Origin: Alicyclobacillus sp. ALC3
Lineage (GTDB): Bacteria > Bacillota > Bacilli > Alicyclobacillales > Alicyclobacillaceae
DNA length: 64,000 nucleotides
NCBI RefSeq assembly: GCF_028751195.1
Contig: NZ_CP066784.1
Span: forward strand, 4,712,001-4,776,000
Reading direction: 5' to 3'
Part shown: one piece after another, positions 51,086 to 59,994 of the stretch
Numbering within the stretch: position 1 is the stretch's first letter
Layout: every line of letters starts with the position of its first letter
Program-made: the position numbers and the translations under genes
Notes under the pieces: model-generated
What the model was told of the DNA's origin: nothing
What the model saw: the letters and a program-made list of their open reading frames with translations, nothing else
The model's database searches: none

Positions 51086-51556
51086 ATGACTATGGCGCCT
51101 GCCCACCGGGTGTTGCTTCTGGTCAATGGCCCGAATCTCAATCGATTGGGTCAGCGCGACCCAAACGTCTATGGGTCCACCAATCTTGAGACGATTGAGG
51201 CGACAGTGCGAACAACTGTCAGTGCCGCAGGAGGAACACTGAAGTCTTTTCAGTCGAATCACGAAGGCGCCCTCATCGATTTCCTTCAGACCGAAGGTCC
51301 AGCGTCCACTGGGATTATCATTAATCCTGGCGCGTTTGGACACTACAGTTATGCATTGCGAGATTGTCTTGCCGATTTGGGGAAGCCCTGCGTCGAAGTA
51401 CATATCTCCAATGTCCACCAGCGTGAGGCATTTCGTCACCAGTTGGTGCTCTCTCCAGTCGTGACCGGACAAGTCGTCGGTCTCGGTGCAGATGGGTATG
51501 AGGTTGCGGCACAGTGGTTTGCCAATCGGTTTATGCGGGAGGATGCTGGTCAGTGA
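51086..51556 (+). CDS. aroQ: Type II 3-dehydroquinate dehydratase
   Basis: AroQ converts 3-dehydroquinate to dehydroshikimate. The 156 residues contain the family start LLVNGPNLNRLGQRDPNVYG with catalytic Tyr29, IINPGAFGHYS, and EVHISNVHQREAFR with the catalytic His. GAGAGGGGAC precedes ATG 51086. It overlaps the next peptidase gene by 4 bases. aroQ-yqhT-efp is the conserved Bacillus order. Confidence 0.96.
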   Translation: MTMAPAHRVLLLVNGPNLNRLGQRDPNVYGSTNLETIEATVRTTVSAAGGTLKSFQSNHEGALIDFLQTEGPASTGIIINPGAFGHYSYALRDCLADLGKPCVEVHISNVHQREAFRHQLVLSPVVTGQVVGLGADGYEVAAQWFANRFMREDAGQ

Positions 51557-52635
51557 CAGAACAGCGAATCAAGAACCTGCAGGCGTTGCTGTCTGATCAA
51601 GGGCTGGACGCAATGCTCGTGTCAAGTCCGGAAAACCGTCGCTATTTGAGCGGGTTCACAGGCAGTGCGGGTAGTGTGCTCGTCACTCCAAATCGGGCTT
51701 GGATGATTGTGGATTTTCGTTATCTTGAGCAAGTACAGGTGCAGTGCAAAGGCCTTGAAGTCATTCGTCAAGGGGATACGGTTGCCGATACACTCCGCGA
51801 CGTCATCGAGCAGGAGCATTTAGGTCGCGTCGGTCTGGAAGACCACGCTTTGTCCCACCGAGACGCCAGGCAGTTCTTGAACTTAGAGAAGACTGTGACC
51901 AACCTGCGGATTGTGTCAGCAGGTGGACTCGTAGAGCAACTCCGGACACGCAAAGACATAACCGAAGTGGATACAATCCGCAAGGCGGCGCAAATTGCGG
52001 ATGCTGGATTCGAACACATTCTCAGCGTAATCCGACCTGGGGTAACTGAGATTGAGGTCGCGTTCGAACTAGAAACCTTCATGCGTCGCCAAGGTGCCAG
52101 TCACATTGCGTTTGATACGATTGTCGCCTCAGGTTGGCGCGGGGCTTGGCCGCACGGAGTTGCGAGCGACAAACTACTCGCGTCGGGCGAGTTAGTGACA
52201 CTTGACTTTGGTGCCGTAGTGGATGGCTATTGTTCGGATATCACGCGCACAGTATGCATAGGTGAACCGACTACGGAACAGCGCAGTCTGTATGACCACG
52301 TGCTGGAGAGTCAGGTTCGTGCCTTGCACGCGTTACGAGTCGGAATGACTGGCCGAGAAGCAGACGCCGTTGCACGCTCGTACTTGTCAGACCACGGCCT
52401 AGGCGAAGCGTTTGGACACAGTCTCGGTCATGGCCTCGGACTAGAAGTTCACGAGGCACCTCGTTTATCTAAGGTCAGTGATGATATTCTTACCGAGGGC
52501 ATGGTTGTGACTATCGAACCCGGAGCTTATTTGCCGCAATTTGGCGGCGTTCGCATTGAGGACGATGTATGGTTCACACCAGATGGTAACGTGGAAATTC
52601 TGACCCACGCACCAAAACAATTGATTTGTCTATAG
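51553..52635 (+). CDS. M24 family Xaa-Pro peptidase (YqhT-like)
   Basis: This 360-residue metallopeptidase removes N-terminal residues ahead of proline or acts on Xaa-Pro dipeptides. It has an N-terminal creatinase-like domain (about 1-125) and a pita-bread catalytic domain with metal ligands: D in LVTLDFGAVVDGYCSD, H in FGHSLGHGLGLEVHE, and glutamates in VVTIEPGAYL and GVRIEDD. GTG 51553 overlaps the aroQ stop and has GGGAGG upstream; the frame itself opens at 51514. Confidence 0.93.
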   Translation: MTEQRIKNLQALLSDQGLDAMLVSSPENRRYLSGFTGSAGSVLVTPNRAWMIVDFRYLEQVQVQCKGLEVIRQGDTVADTLRDVIEQEHLGRVGLEDHALSHRDARQFLNLEKTVTNLRIVSAGGLVEQLRTRKDITEVDTIRKAAQIADAGFEHILSVIRPGVTEIEVAFELETFMRRQGASHIAFDTIVASGWRGAWPHGVASDKLLASGELVTLDFGAVVDGYCSDITRTVCIGEPTTEQRSLYDHVLESQVRALHALRVGMTGREADAVARSYLSDHGLGEAFGHSLGHGLGLEVHEAPRLSKVSDDILTEGMVVTIEPGAYLPQFGGVRIEDDVWFTPDGNVEILTHAPKQLICL

Positions 52636-52650
52636 GAGGATTAAATACTT

Positions 52651-53208
52651 ATGATTTCCAGCAATGACTTCCGCACAGGCACTACGATTGAGGTCGATAG
52701 CCAAATTTTTCGTGTGATTGAGTTTATGCACGTGAAGCCAGGAAAAGGCGCTGCGTTCGTGCGCACGAAGCTAAAAAACGTAAAGACGGGCGCGGTTCGT
52801 GAGCAGACATTCCGTGCCGGCGAAAAGGTACCTCGTGCTCGCATTGAGACTCGGGAGATGCAGTACCTGTATGCTGAAAGCGATATGTACACGTTCATGG
52901 ATACCGAGACGTTTGAACAGATTCAGATTTCAAAGGCACAGTTGGAGTACGAATTGAACTTCCTTAAGGAAAACATGAATTGCTACATTGTCATGCACGA
53001 CGGCGCGTCAATCGGGGTGGATCTGCCGAACACTGTTGAACTCGAAGTTGTCAGTACTGAACCAGGCATCAAAGGTGACACAGCGACAGGCGGCAGCAAA
53101 CCAGCGACGATGGAGACGGGTTATACACTGCAAGTTCCTCTCTTCATCAACGAGGGCGACCGACTGCTCATTGACACACGCAGCGGAAACTACATCTCGC
53201 GCGCCTGA
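52651..53208 (+). CDS. efp: Elongation factor P
   Basis: EF-P rescues ribosomes stalled at polyproline. The 185 residues have three OB-like domains, the loop [12 protein letters not shown] with K32 at the tip (modified in many species), and the C-terminal signature [26 protein letters not shown] precedes ATG 52651, 15 bp after the peptidase gene, so co-transcription is likely. Confidence 0.98.
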   Translation: MISSNDFRTGTTIEVDSQIFRVIEFMHVKPGKGAAFVRTKLKNVKTGAVREQTFRAGEKVPRARIETREMQYLYAESDMYTFMDTETFEQIQISKAQLEYELNFLKENMNCYIVMHDGASIGVDLPNTVELEVVSTEPGIKGDTATGGSKPATMETGYTLQVPLFINEGDRLLIDTRSGNYISRA

Positions 53209-53241
53209 TTTACCATCTCAGACCGCTTAGCTTCGTCTTGC

Positions 53242-53268
53242 ACAGACCGTGGCAACACGGTCTGTTTG
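53242..53268 (+). terminator. Terminator after efp
   Basis: ACAGACCGTG, loop GCAA, CACGGTCTGT gives a 10-bp perfect stem, followed by TTGT. Confidence 0.8.
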
Positions 53269-53392
53269 TGCTTCTGAGGGCTCTTGCGGAAGTTCTGTCC
53301 CCGCAAATGCGTGCATATACCAAGAATGTGTGGACAAGGCAAACCACAGCTTGCATGCGTAGGCAAACTCCGCTGGTAAAGAGGCGAGGAAC

Positions 53393-53668
53393 GTGCTGAA
53401 CGTACAGGACAAAGTTGTCTATGGAATGGCTGGAATTCGCGTGGTTTCAAGCGCGATTGAGTTCATTGGCGCCATGCTCATGCTCTACTTTGGAACTGCC
53501 GAAAAGGCGCTGCAGGTAAACGCAGGACTTGCACTCGTCGGGCCAATTGTACTCCTTAGCGTGACCTTTCTCGGCATTATCGGCATTGCCGGTGAGGGCA
53601 TTGCTTGGCAGCGCATTGCGCTGATTTTGTTTGGCGTGGGCTGTATCCTCTTTGGCGCCCGTGGTTAA
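53393..53668 (+). CDS. yqhV: YqhV family membrane protein (DUF2619)
   Basis: This 91-residue membrane protein has three hydrophobic segments (about 14-34, 42-66, 70-87) and the family start VVYGMAGIRVVSSAIEFIGA. In B. subtilis YqhV also sits just before spoIIIAA; its function is unknown. GTG 53393 is preceded by GAGGCGAGG. The start lies 184 bp after efp, in a region holding only the efp terminator. Confidence 0.88.
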   Translation: MLNVQDKVVYGMAGIRVVSSAIEFIGAMLMLYFGTAEKALQVNAGLALVGPIVLLSVTFLGIIGIAGEGIAWQRIALILFGVGCILFGARG

Positions 53669-53776
53669 CAGCGGCGCTTTAGGTCGCGACTAATAGTAAG
53701 CGTGGCGAGGCGCCATTACGGCACCCATTACACACAGTGCCGCAGCCCGAACGACGGGCAGGCGCGCTCTAGCTGA

Positions 53777-53887
53777 TCACGTCGACTTAGCTTGTTTGCC
53801 ACGCATAAAACTGAACACAAGTGCCATCAGTAACACAAAGATGACAAGAAAGACCACGATCCACCGCATCATCACAGCGAGTTCCAC
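53777..53887 (-). CDS. 36-residue single-span membrane protein
   Basis: GTG 53887-53885 follows AAAGGGGGT with 7 nt spacing. The 36 residues are a short start (MELAVMMRW), one hydrophobic helix (IVVFLVIFVLLMALVFSF) and a basic tail (MRGKQAKST). It lies between yqhV and spoIIIAA on the opposite strand. No family is recognised. The good SD and clean membrane topology favour a real gene, but at this size chance cannot be excluded. Confidence 0.5.
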   Translation of the reverse strand: MELAVMMRWIVVFLVIFVLLMALVFSFMRGKQAKST

Positions 53888-54010
53888 ACTTGGACCCCCT
53901 TTGCAGCAACTCCCCTGAAGTTCGCACGGCAATTTTCCTTCTCCCTATTGGATGCTCAATCTGGCCGTAGCGTGCAGGCAAAGGAGCGGCATGTTCTCAG
54001 GTCAACACAC

Positions 54011-54039
54011 GAATATGCTTGTGCACCCGCCCATATATA
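54011..54039 (+). promoter_or_regulatory. Candidate SigE promoter of the spoIIIA operon
   Basis: GAATATG (54011-54017), exactly 14 bp, CATATATA (54032-54039): six of seven and six of eight matches to the SigE consensus. It lies 28 bp before the chosen spoIIIAA start; the orthologous operon is SigE-controlled in B. subtilis. Confidence 0.5.
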
Positions 54040-54067
54040 TGGACTACCAAGGGGGTGGACAACGGTT

Positions 54068-55132
54068 GTGGCAGCGTCTGATGCATCCCAGGAATCCGTC
54101 TCTCGACTGTGGCAAAACGCGCTGCGGGTATGCCCTAGTCACGTTCAACGCCTTGTGCTGTCGCTCGATGCGCAAGCTCTCTTACACATTGAGGAGATCC
54201 GGTTTCGCCTCGGCCAACCTGTGGAGTTGTGTGGTGTTGGGTTCGACCAGTTCCTTCACGCACAAAGCGGCCTGACGCTGCGCACCGCGGACGCCTATCG
54301 AACGACTGCGGAGGACATGGAACGCGTCGTCCAGGCGGTGACACAGTCGTCCTTGTACGCGGTTGAGGAGGAACTTCGCCGCGGATTTGTGACCATGCCT
54401 GGGGGACATCGCGTAGGTATTGCCGGACGAGCCGTTCTCAGCAACTCAGGAACGATTCGCTCGATCCGGTCAATCACGTCGGTGAACATCCGGGTTGCCA
54501 AGGAGAAGATTGGCGCTGCGGATTCACTTCGCAGTGTGATCGCCGATCCGCTCGGAGCACCTTACAGTGTGCTCTTCATTTCGCCACCTCAGTGCGGAAA
54601 GACGACGATGTTGCGGGACTTGGCTAGGCAATGGAGTGAGGGGGCGGTCAACGGAGGTGTCGGTCGAAAGGTGTGCGTCGTGGATGAGCGGTCAGAACTT
54701 GCGGGCTGTCTGTCTGGTGTACCTCAATTTCACCTCGGTCCACGCACAGACATTCTCGACGCTTGTCCAAAGGCGGAAGGGCTGCTCATGGCGATCCGTA
54801 GTCTCTCCCCGGAAGTGGTAGTGACTGACGAAATCGGGCGGTCGACCGACGCCGATGCCATTCTCGAGGCGGCACACGCAGGCGTGTCTGTGATTGCGAG
54901 TGCACATGCGCGAACACTGGCCGACTGGAAAAGGCGGCCGCATATGGGGGAGTTGTTCGAAGCGAAAGCTTTCTCAAGGTACGTACTTCTGAGTCGACGC
55001 CGTGGACCCGGGACAGTAGAAGACGTACTAGACGAGAGTGGCCGACCGATTGCGGGTTGGAGGGCGCCATTCGCGGGACGAAGGTCGCATGATGATGTGC
55101 GTGTCAATGTGGAGGGAGCGGAGTCGCCATGA
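54068..55132 (+). CDS. spoIIIAA: Stage III sporulation protein AA (secretion-type ATPase)
   Basis: SpoIIIAA is the mother-cell ATPase of the SpoIIIA-SpoIIQ channel that keeps the engulfed forespore active. It resembles type II/IV secretion ATPases: Walker A SPPQCGKTTML, Walker B region VVVTDEIGRSTDA. The conserved N-terminal IEEIRFRLGQPVEL and MPGGHRVGIAGRA stretches are also typical. The frame opens at 53948, but GGGGGTGG (54051-54058) about 9 nt before GTG 54068 gives 354 residues. It overlaps spoIIIAB by 4 bases. Confidence 0.95.
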   Translation: MAASDASQESVSRLWQNALRVCPSHVQRLVLSLDAQALLHIEEIRFRLGQPVELCGVGFDQFLHAQSGLTLRTADAYRTTAEDMERVVQAVTQSSLYAVEEELRRGFVTMPGGHRVGIAGRAVLSNSGTIRSIRSITSVNIRVAKEKIGAADSLRSVIADPLGAPYSVLFISPPQCGKTTMLRDLARQWSEGAVNGGVGRKVCVVDERSELAGCLSGVPQFHLGPRTDILDACPKAEGLLMAIRSLSPEVVVTDEIGRSTDADAILEAAHAGVSVIASAHARTLADWKRRPHMGELFEAKAFSRYVLLSRRRGPGTVEDVLDESGRPIAGWRAPFAGRRSHDDVRVNVEGAESP

Positions 55133-55644
55133 TTCGTGCTCTTGGCGCCGCGATGGTACTCGCCGCCACGAGTGGCATCGGCTGGCGCATAGCCGGTTCG
55201 TACCGCCGGCGTCCTGCACATCTTCGGGCGCTTGCGCAGTCTGTGCGCCTGCTGCAAGCCGAAGTGGAGTACAGTGTCATGCCATTGCCAGAGGCGCTAA
55301 GACATGTCGCTATGCGTGCAGACCGGACGGTCGCTGAATTGTACCGGTTAGCAGGGGAGGCGCTTGCGAATGTGGATGTAACTGTCGCTGATGCCTTTCG
55401 CATCGGGATCGACGCGTGCACTCCACGTTCAGCACTGCGCAGTGAGGACTTCGACGTGATGCGCGAACTCGGTGCGACCCTCGGGACTTCGGACAGCGTC
55501 CATCAAAGCCAACAACTCGACGTGGCGCTCGCCCGTCTGAACAGCCTGGAGGCCATGGCACGCGAACTACAGCAGAAGAACGAGCGCATGTGGCAGTACC
55601 TTGGCGTGTTGTCCGGTCTGCTGATTGTTATTTTGCTTTATTGA
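55129..55644 (+). CDS. spoIIIAB: Stage III sporulation protein AB
   Basis: SpoIIIAB has the GspF-like helical fold of a secretion platform. The 171 residues start with a membrane helix (LGAAMVLAATSGIGWRIAG), contain the conserved LRALAQSVRLLQAEVEYS and LPEALRHVA, and end in a second membrane segment (YLGVLSGLLIVILLY). ATG 55129 overlaps the spoIIIAA stop (ATGA). Confidence 0.94.
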   Translation: MIRALGAAMVLAATSGIGWRIAGSYRRRPAHLRALAQSVRLLQAEVEYSVMPLPEALRHVAMRADRTVAELYRLAGEALANVDVTVADAFRIGIDACTPRSALRSEDFDVMRELGATLGTSDSVHQSQQLDVALARLNSLEAMARELQQKNERMWQYLGVLSGLLIVILLY

Positions 55645-55701
55645 GCGACGACAACGTAGCGCGAAGTGGGGGCAACAGGACGGCAGTTGGGAGGGAGCAA
55701 A

Positions 55702-55905
55702 ATGATACCCGAAGTGCGAGCGGTCTTTCAGATCGCTGGGATTGGCTTTCTAGTTGCCATTCTGCACACCATCCTCAAACAGAGTGGAAAAGAGGAATTT
55801 GCGAACTGGACGACCTTCGTAGGTTTTGTCGCCGTGTTTGTCATCGTCATTGGTTACGTGGACCAACTTTACGGCGAAATCTCGAGGGTCTTCCTAAACC
55901 AGTAG
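55702..55905 (+). CDS. spoIIIAC: Stage III sporulation protein AC
   Basis: A 67-residue protein with two membrane helices (about 9-25 and 38-60). The motif VFQIAGIGFLVAILHTILKQSGKEE is the family signature. GGGAGGGAG (55689-55697) selects ATG 55702; the frame opens at 55666. It is part of the multi-helix membrane base of the channel with SpoIIIAD and SpoIIIAE. Confidence 0.95.
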   Translation: MIPEVRAVFQIAGIGFLVAILHTILKQSGKEEFANWTTFVGFVAVFVIVIGYVDQLYGEISRVFLNQ

Positions 55906-55914
55906 GTGGGAACT

Positions 55915-56301
55915 TTGCACATTTTGCAGATGGTAGGTGTCGGGCTCTCCGCAACTACACTTGCTGCCCTATTGCGCACAAGAGCACCTCAGTTTGCCAT
56001 GATGGTCGCTTTTGTCGCCGGTATCGCGCTGTTGTTGATGGTCTTGAACAGTATGGACACCGTAATTCAGACGCTCACGCAGTTGGCTGAGGCAGCGAAA
56101 CTGGACCGCAATTTCCTGTCCACCGTGCTGCGCATTATTGGCATTGCGTACATTGTCGAATTCGCTGCACAGCTTGCGCGCGACGCCGGCGAGGGTGCAT
56201 TGGCGAGCAAAATCGAGCTCGCCGGAAAAGTGGGTATTGTCGTGTTGGCAATCCCCATTGTGACGGACGTTATTCAGGCGTTAGTGCACCTGCTTCCGTG
56301 A
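55915..56301 (+). CDS. spoIIIAD: Stage III sporulation protein AD
   Basis: A polytopic membrane protein of 128 residues with about four helices; it begins MHILQMVGVGLSATTLA, matching SpoIIIAD. TTG 55915 follows AGGTGG with 5 nt spacing; GTG 55906, directly after the spoIIIAC stop, is the alternative and would add three residues. The end overlaps the spoIIIAE frame. Confidence 0.93.
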   Translation: MHILQMVGVGLSATTLAALLRTRAPQFAMMVAFVAGIALLLMVLNSMDTVIQTLTQLAEAAKLDRNFLSTVLRIIGIAYIVEFAAQLARDAGEGALASKIELAGKVGIVVLAIPIVTDVIQALVHLLP

Positions 56302-56336
56302 ACCGCAGGGACGCTGCGTACCGAGGGGGGAACGGG

Positions 56337-57560
56337 GTGCGCACTGGGAAGACTTGGCGATCCGTAATTTCCGCCTGGCTATTGTGTCTCGTTGTTGTGT
56401 GCTTCGGTTTCACGCTCGGGACAAGTGTGGCCTCTGCGCAAACCTCCGCAGGAGCAACGCCTGCCGCGACCGTACAACAAGATGCCAATCAGCAACTCGA
56501 CTCTTTGCCGATCGGTGCAATTAATAAGTTCTGGGACTCCCTACAGCAACAGTATGGAGGGTATCTTCCGGACGCGGGCGGCACTAGCTTGGTTCGAGAC
56601 ATCGTCGACAGCGGCGGCGTGAACCTGCACGGTATTGTCCACGGTTTGCTCAAGTATCTGTTTGATGCACTCATCGACAACGCGGCACTGCTCGGTGGTG
56701 TCATCATGCTGTCCGTGTTTGCCGCAGTGCTGGAGTCCATGCAGACGGCTTTTGAACAGCAGACGGTGAGTCAGGCAGCCTACGCGATGATCTTTATGGT
56801 GCTGCTCGTGCTCACAGTGGGTTCGTTTACAGAAGCCATTGGCTACGCCAAACACGCGATTCAGGCGATGAATGACTTCATGCTCGCGAGTGTGCCTGTA
56901 CTAACAGGCCTCCTCGCCGCGTCTGGGGCAATTGCGTCCGCCGCGTTCTTTCATCCGCTCGTCGTGGTAGCTGTCGAGGTGGTGAGCAACGTTGTCTTCA
57001 TCGTCGTCTTTCCGCTCATTTTTTTCTCAGCGGTGCTCGACATCGTCAGTGCTCTGTCGCCCCGGTACAAGTTGACGCGACTGGCGGGACTCCTGCGAAG
57101 CGGCGGGGCAGCGGTACTAGGACTGTCAATGAGCGTGTTTTTGGGGATCACGGCGGTCCAAGGTGCAGGGCGTGGCATTGCAGACGGCGTGGCTTTGCGG
57201 ACCGTGAAGTTTAGCGTGAGCACGTTTGTCCCGATTGTCGGCAAAGCCGTCTCTGACGCGGCTGAAACCATTGCCAGCGCGTCCCTGCTCGTCAAAAACG
57301 CGGTTGGCATTGCAGGTCTTATCATTGTTGCGTCGATTGCGTTGTTCCCTGCAATCAAGGTGCTGGCAGTTTCACTTGTGTACTCAGGCAGTGCAGCTCT
57401 GATGCAACCGCTTGGAGCCGGACCCATCGTGGATTGTCTCGGCGCGCTGGGAAAGAGCCTTCTCTACGTGTTCGGGAGCGTCGTTGTGGTCGCCATGATG
57501 TTCTTTATCTTCATCTGCATCCTGCTCGCGTCGGCCAACTTGGCGGTGGTGATGGGATGA
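56337..57560 (+). CDS. spoIIIAE: Stage III sporulation protein AE
   Basis: The large membrane component of the channel complex, 407 residues. An N-terminal signal segment (VISAWLLCLVVVCFGFTLGTSVASA) is followed by a 70-residue extracytoplasmic stretch and about seven or eight membrane helices. Conserved segments include MQTAFEQQTVSQAAYA and KTVKF-type TVKFSVSTFVPIVG. GAGGGGGG precedes GTG 56337; GTG 56298 overlapping spoIIIAD is possible but adds a charged stretch before the signal. It overlaps spoIIIAF by 4 bases. Confidence 0.94.
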   Translation: MRTGKTWRSVISAWLLCLVVVCFGFTLGTSVASAQTSAGATPAATVQQDANQQLDSLPIGAINKFWDSLQQQYGGYLPDAGGTSLVRDIVDSGGVNLHGIVHGLLKYLFDALIDNAALLGGVIMLSVFAAVLESMQTAFEQQTVSQAAYAMIFMVLLVLTVGSFTEAIGYAKHAIQAMNDFMLASVPVLTGLLAASGAIASAAFFHPLVVVAVEVVSNVVFIVVFPLIFFSAVLDIVSALSPRYKLTRLAGLLRSGGAAVLGLSMSVFLGITAVQGAGRGIADGVALRTVKFSVSTFVPIVGKAVSDAAETIASASLLVKNAVGIAGLIIVASIALFPAIKVLAVSLVYSGSAALMQPLGAGPIVDCLGALGKSLLYVFGSVVVVAMMFFIFICILLASANLAVVMG

Positions 57561-58081
57561 CAGCGCTCGGAGAGTGGCTCAAGCAACTGGTCATCATTGT
57601 TTTGTTGGCCGCTTTTGCAGACCTCTTGCTGCCGACGCGGTCGATGGAAAAATACGTCCGTATGGTGATGGGGCTGGCCATCGTGGCAGCCATGTTGCAA
57701 CCGATCGTACCGCTGCTCTCGCGCAACTGGTCAGGTCAGGCCGCGGCAACGGCTGCTGACGAGCTCTTGCCGAACAACGCCACGTCAAGCGCGAGCGGAT
57801 CAAGTACAGGAACCACCACGACACTGACACAAGAGTTTCAGCAACAGACGAATCAGGCAGCCGACAGCCTGCTCGCGACTCGACTGCGGGCTGAGATTGT
57901 AGCGCTGTATCCGGTGACTGTGTCCAGTATTGACGCCCACGGCGTCGGTCTGTCCGGTTCCCAGCTGTCTGTACACGTGGTGCTCGGCGCCGCGTCGGCA
58001 AGGACTGTCAGCAACATCCGTGACCACCTGGCACACGAACTCGATGTCCCTGCCAGACAGGTCACTGTCACCACGGGATGA
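57557..58081 (+). CDS. spoIIIAF: Stage III sporulation protein AF
   Basis: SpoIIIAF has two N-terminal membrane helices (about 9-28 and 36-56) and a C-terminal ring-building-motif-like domain (about 100-174; TVSSIDAHGVGLSGSQLSVHVV, SNIRDHLAHELDVPARQV). The linker is Ser/Thr-rich. The start is ATG 57557, overlapping the spoIIIAE stop (ATGA), giving 174 residues. Confidence 0.93.
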   Translation: MTALGEWLKQLVIIVLLAAFADLLLPTRSMEKYVRMVMGLAIVAAMLQPIVPLLSRNWSGQAAATAADELLPNNATSSASGSSTGTTTTLTQEFQQQTNQAADSLLATRLRAEIVALYPVTVSSIDAHGVGLSGSQLSVHVVLGAASARTVSNIRDHLAHELDVPARQVTVTTG

Positions 58082-58093
58082 GGAGAGGATTCT

Positions 58094-58666
58094 GTGGACT
58101 GGAAACCGATTTTACAAAACCGATGGCTGTTAGTGCTCGGTGTACTCGGTGTGGTACTGCTCTTGTTCGGAACGATGTGGAACCGGACTGGGTCGAGCGT
58201 TTCCACACTGGCTTCAGCTGGAACAGCGGGGAAGTCTGGAAGTGGGAACACCACATCGACTGCACTGTCAACGAACGCGAGTTCGGTTGACCCTGCTCTC
58301 GCGTTTGAGAACATATACGACAGTCAGTTGACCTCGATTCTTGACCAAGTTGCCGGTGTGAACAGCGTGCATGTGATGGTGACGCTAGACTCGACGGAGA
58401 GTTTACAACTGGCGCAAGACATTCAGAAGACTACACAATCATCCTCTTCAACGGTCAACCAGCAGCCAACGACTGTTCGTCTCGCCAACGGAAGTACAGC
58501 GCCGGTTGTGATTCAGCGTCTCGCTCCGGCAGTGCGCGGCGTACTGGTGACGGTGAATGCGAGGGACTTCTACACAGCAAAAGCAGAAATCATTGACGCG
58601 ATCACGAATGTGTTGGACGTGCCTGCATATAAAATTAGCATAGAGCCTCAAAAACAAAATTCGTAG
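58094..58666 (+). CDS. spoIIIAG: Stage III sporulation protein AG
   Basis: SpoIIIAG forms a large ring in the intermembrane space. The 190 residues have one membrane helix (about 12-30, WLLVLGVLGVVLLLFG) and an extracytoplasmic domain with the family pattern LTSILDQVAGVNSVHVMVTLDSTE and GVLVTVNARD. GAGGAGAGG precedes GTG 58094, 12 bp after spoIIIAF. Confidence 0.93.
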   Translation: MDWKPILQNRWLLVLGVLGVVLLLFGTMWNRTGSSVSTLASAGTAGKSGSGNTTSTALSTNASSVDPALAFENIYDSQLTSILDQVAGVNSVHVMVTLDSTESLQLAQDIQKTTQSSSSTVNQQPTTVRLANGSTAPVVIQRLAPAVRGVLVTVNARDFYTAKAEIIDAITNVLDVPAYKISIEPQKQNS

Positions 58667-58687
58667 AGTACCTAGGAGGTATGTGAA

Positions 58688-59305
58688 GTGGTCAAACGGC
58701 AAACGGTGTGGCTGTCCACGATGATGGTCCTGTCATTGATGTTGATAGGATACTATACGATGAACAGCGGAGCCCAGACGGCAACCACGAAGACGAGCGG
58801 CGGACCTTCCGTGACAACTTCAACGGTGAGCCCGCAGGCATCGAACACCACAACAGGCAATGCCGCGAGCAGTGCCGGTGGCACAAAGACCGGGACAAGC
58901 GGGTCTCAGTCGGGCTCGACGTCCGGTGCAACCACGCCGACGAGCGGCACGGACTGGTTTACAAACTACCAGACGCAAGTCGAACAAAACATCGCCAAGA
59001 AAGAGGGCGTCGCAGAACAGATCATCGGTAGCAGCAGTTCATCGACGGCTCAGATTAACCAGGCACAGCAGCAGCTGCGGCAGTACATGAACCTCGATGG
59101 CGCGATGATGCAAGCACGTCAGGCAATTCTAGGCGAGGGCTACAAAAACTGCGTGATTGTCCCCAACGAGAACCCGCAGGGCCTCACGCAAGTCTACGTA
59201 CAGACGAAGAAACTGACACCGACTAACGCAGTGAAAGTGATGAATATCGTCAGTCAGCAAATGAATGTCCCAATGAATCAGATTGTCGTCCACGAGCACG
59301 CGTAA
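58688..59305 (+). CDS. spoIIIAH: Stage III sporulation protein AH
   Basis: SpoIIIAH is the mother-cell partner that meets forespore SpoIIQ across the intermembrane space. The 205 residues have one membrane helix (about 5-22, VWLSTMMVLSLMLIGYYTM), a long Ser/Thr/Gly linker (25-95) and a C-terminal YscJ/FliF-like ring-building domain (about 108-205; NCVIVPNENPQGLTQVYVQ). AGGAGGT precedes GTG 58688. It is the last spoIIIA gene. Confidence 0.93.
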   Translation: MVKRQTVWLSTMMVLSLMLIGYYTMNSGAQTATTKTSGGPSVTTSTVSPQASNTTTGNAASSAGGTKTGTSGSQSGSTSGATTPTSGTDWFTNYQTQVEQNIAKKEGVAEQIIGSSSSSTAQINQAQQQLRQYMNLDGAMMQARQAILGEGYKNCVIVPNENPQGLTQVYVQTKKLTPTNAVKVMNIVSQQMNVPMNQIVVHEHA

Positions 59306-59404
59306 ACGCATCAGAAGTACTTTCTGGACACCGTGCACCGCACCTGTGCGGCCGCAGGTGTCCTTCATGATCCGGACCGGTAGATGCAACCCGATTTCCC
59401 CCTA

Positions 59405-59413
59405 TGCTATACT
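59405..59413 (+). promoter_or_regulatory. Extended -10 promoter of the accB operon
   Basis: TGCTATACT (TG at 59405-59406, TATACT at 59408-59413), 38 bp before accB; no good -35. No FapR-type inverted repeat was recognised. Confidence 0.55.
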
Positions 59414-59451
59414 AGGACGAGTGACGAGATGGGTTTTGAGGAGTGACGGAC

Positions 59452-59946
59452 TTGTTCAAGATTGGAGAAATTCGAGAGTTGATTCGTCTGCTGGACGAGA
59501 CCAGTATTACAGAGTTACAGGTTGAATCAGACAATACGAAACTGCTCATCAAAAAACAAGAAATCTCCACGGCTGTTGGAACGGCGCCCGTGACGAGTAT
59601 GCCAACACCAGCAACTCAGCCGATTGCATCGGTGTCGGAAAACGTGCAAGTACATTCAGCGAGCGCGTCCCCCCTTGCACAACCGGTGGCAGAAGCGGAT
59701 GAAAACGTGCACATTGTGACGTCGCCGATGGTTGGCACTTTCTATCGATCGCCCTCGCCTGATGCACCACCGTACGTAGAGGTTGGGACGAAAGTGTCCA
59801 CAAAGTCGGTCCTTTGTATTGTAGAAGCCATGAAGTTAATGAATGAGATTGAAGCCGAAGTTTCTGGAGAAGTCATGGAAGTGCTTGCCGAGAATGGACA
59901 GCTGGTTGAGTATGGACAGCCACTTGTCAAAGTTCGTTTGTCCTGA
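59452..59946 (+). CDS. accB: Biotin carboxyl carrier protein of acetyl-CoA carboxylase
   Basis: AccB carries the biotin that shuttles CO2 in malonyl-CoA synthesis. The biotin lysine is in the canonical VEAMKLMNE near residue 128. The N-terminal 35 residues ([20 protein letters not shown]) match the AccB start, followed by a Pro/Ala-rich linker and the biotinyl domain ([14 protein letters not shown] onward). GAGGAGTGA selects TTG 59452 (164 residues); GTG 59443 is inside the SD. accC follows. Confidence 0.96.
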   Translation: MFKIGEIRELIRLLDETSITELQVESDNTKLLIKKQEISTAVGTAPVTSMPTPATQPIASVSENVQVHSASASPLAQPVAEADENVHIVTSPMVGTFYRSPSPDAPPYVEVGTKVSTKSVLCIVEAMKLMNEIEAEVSGEVMEVLAENGQLVEYGQPLVKVRLS

Positions 59947-59994
59947 GTCTGTAGAGGACAGCGTAACTACTTTTGTAGACAAGGAGATTTCGCC

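Noticed and set aside
59306-59400. Hairpin with GCGGCCGC centre after spoIIIAH as terminator
   Set aside because: The stem is short (CACCTG/CAGGTG around a palindrome) and lacks a T run.
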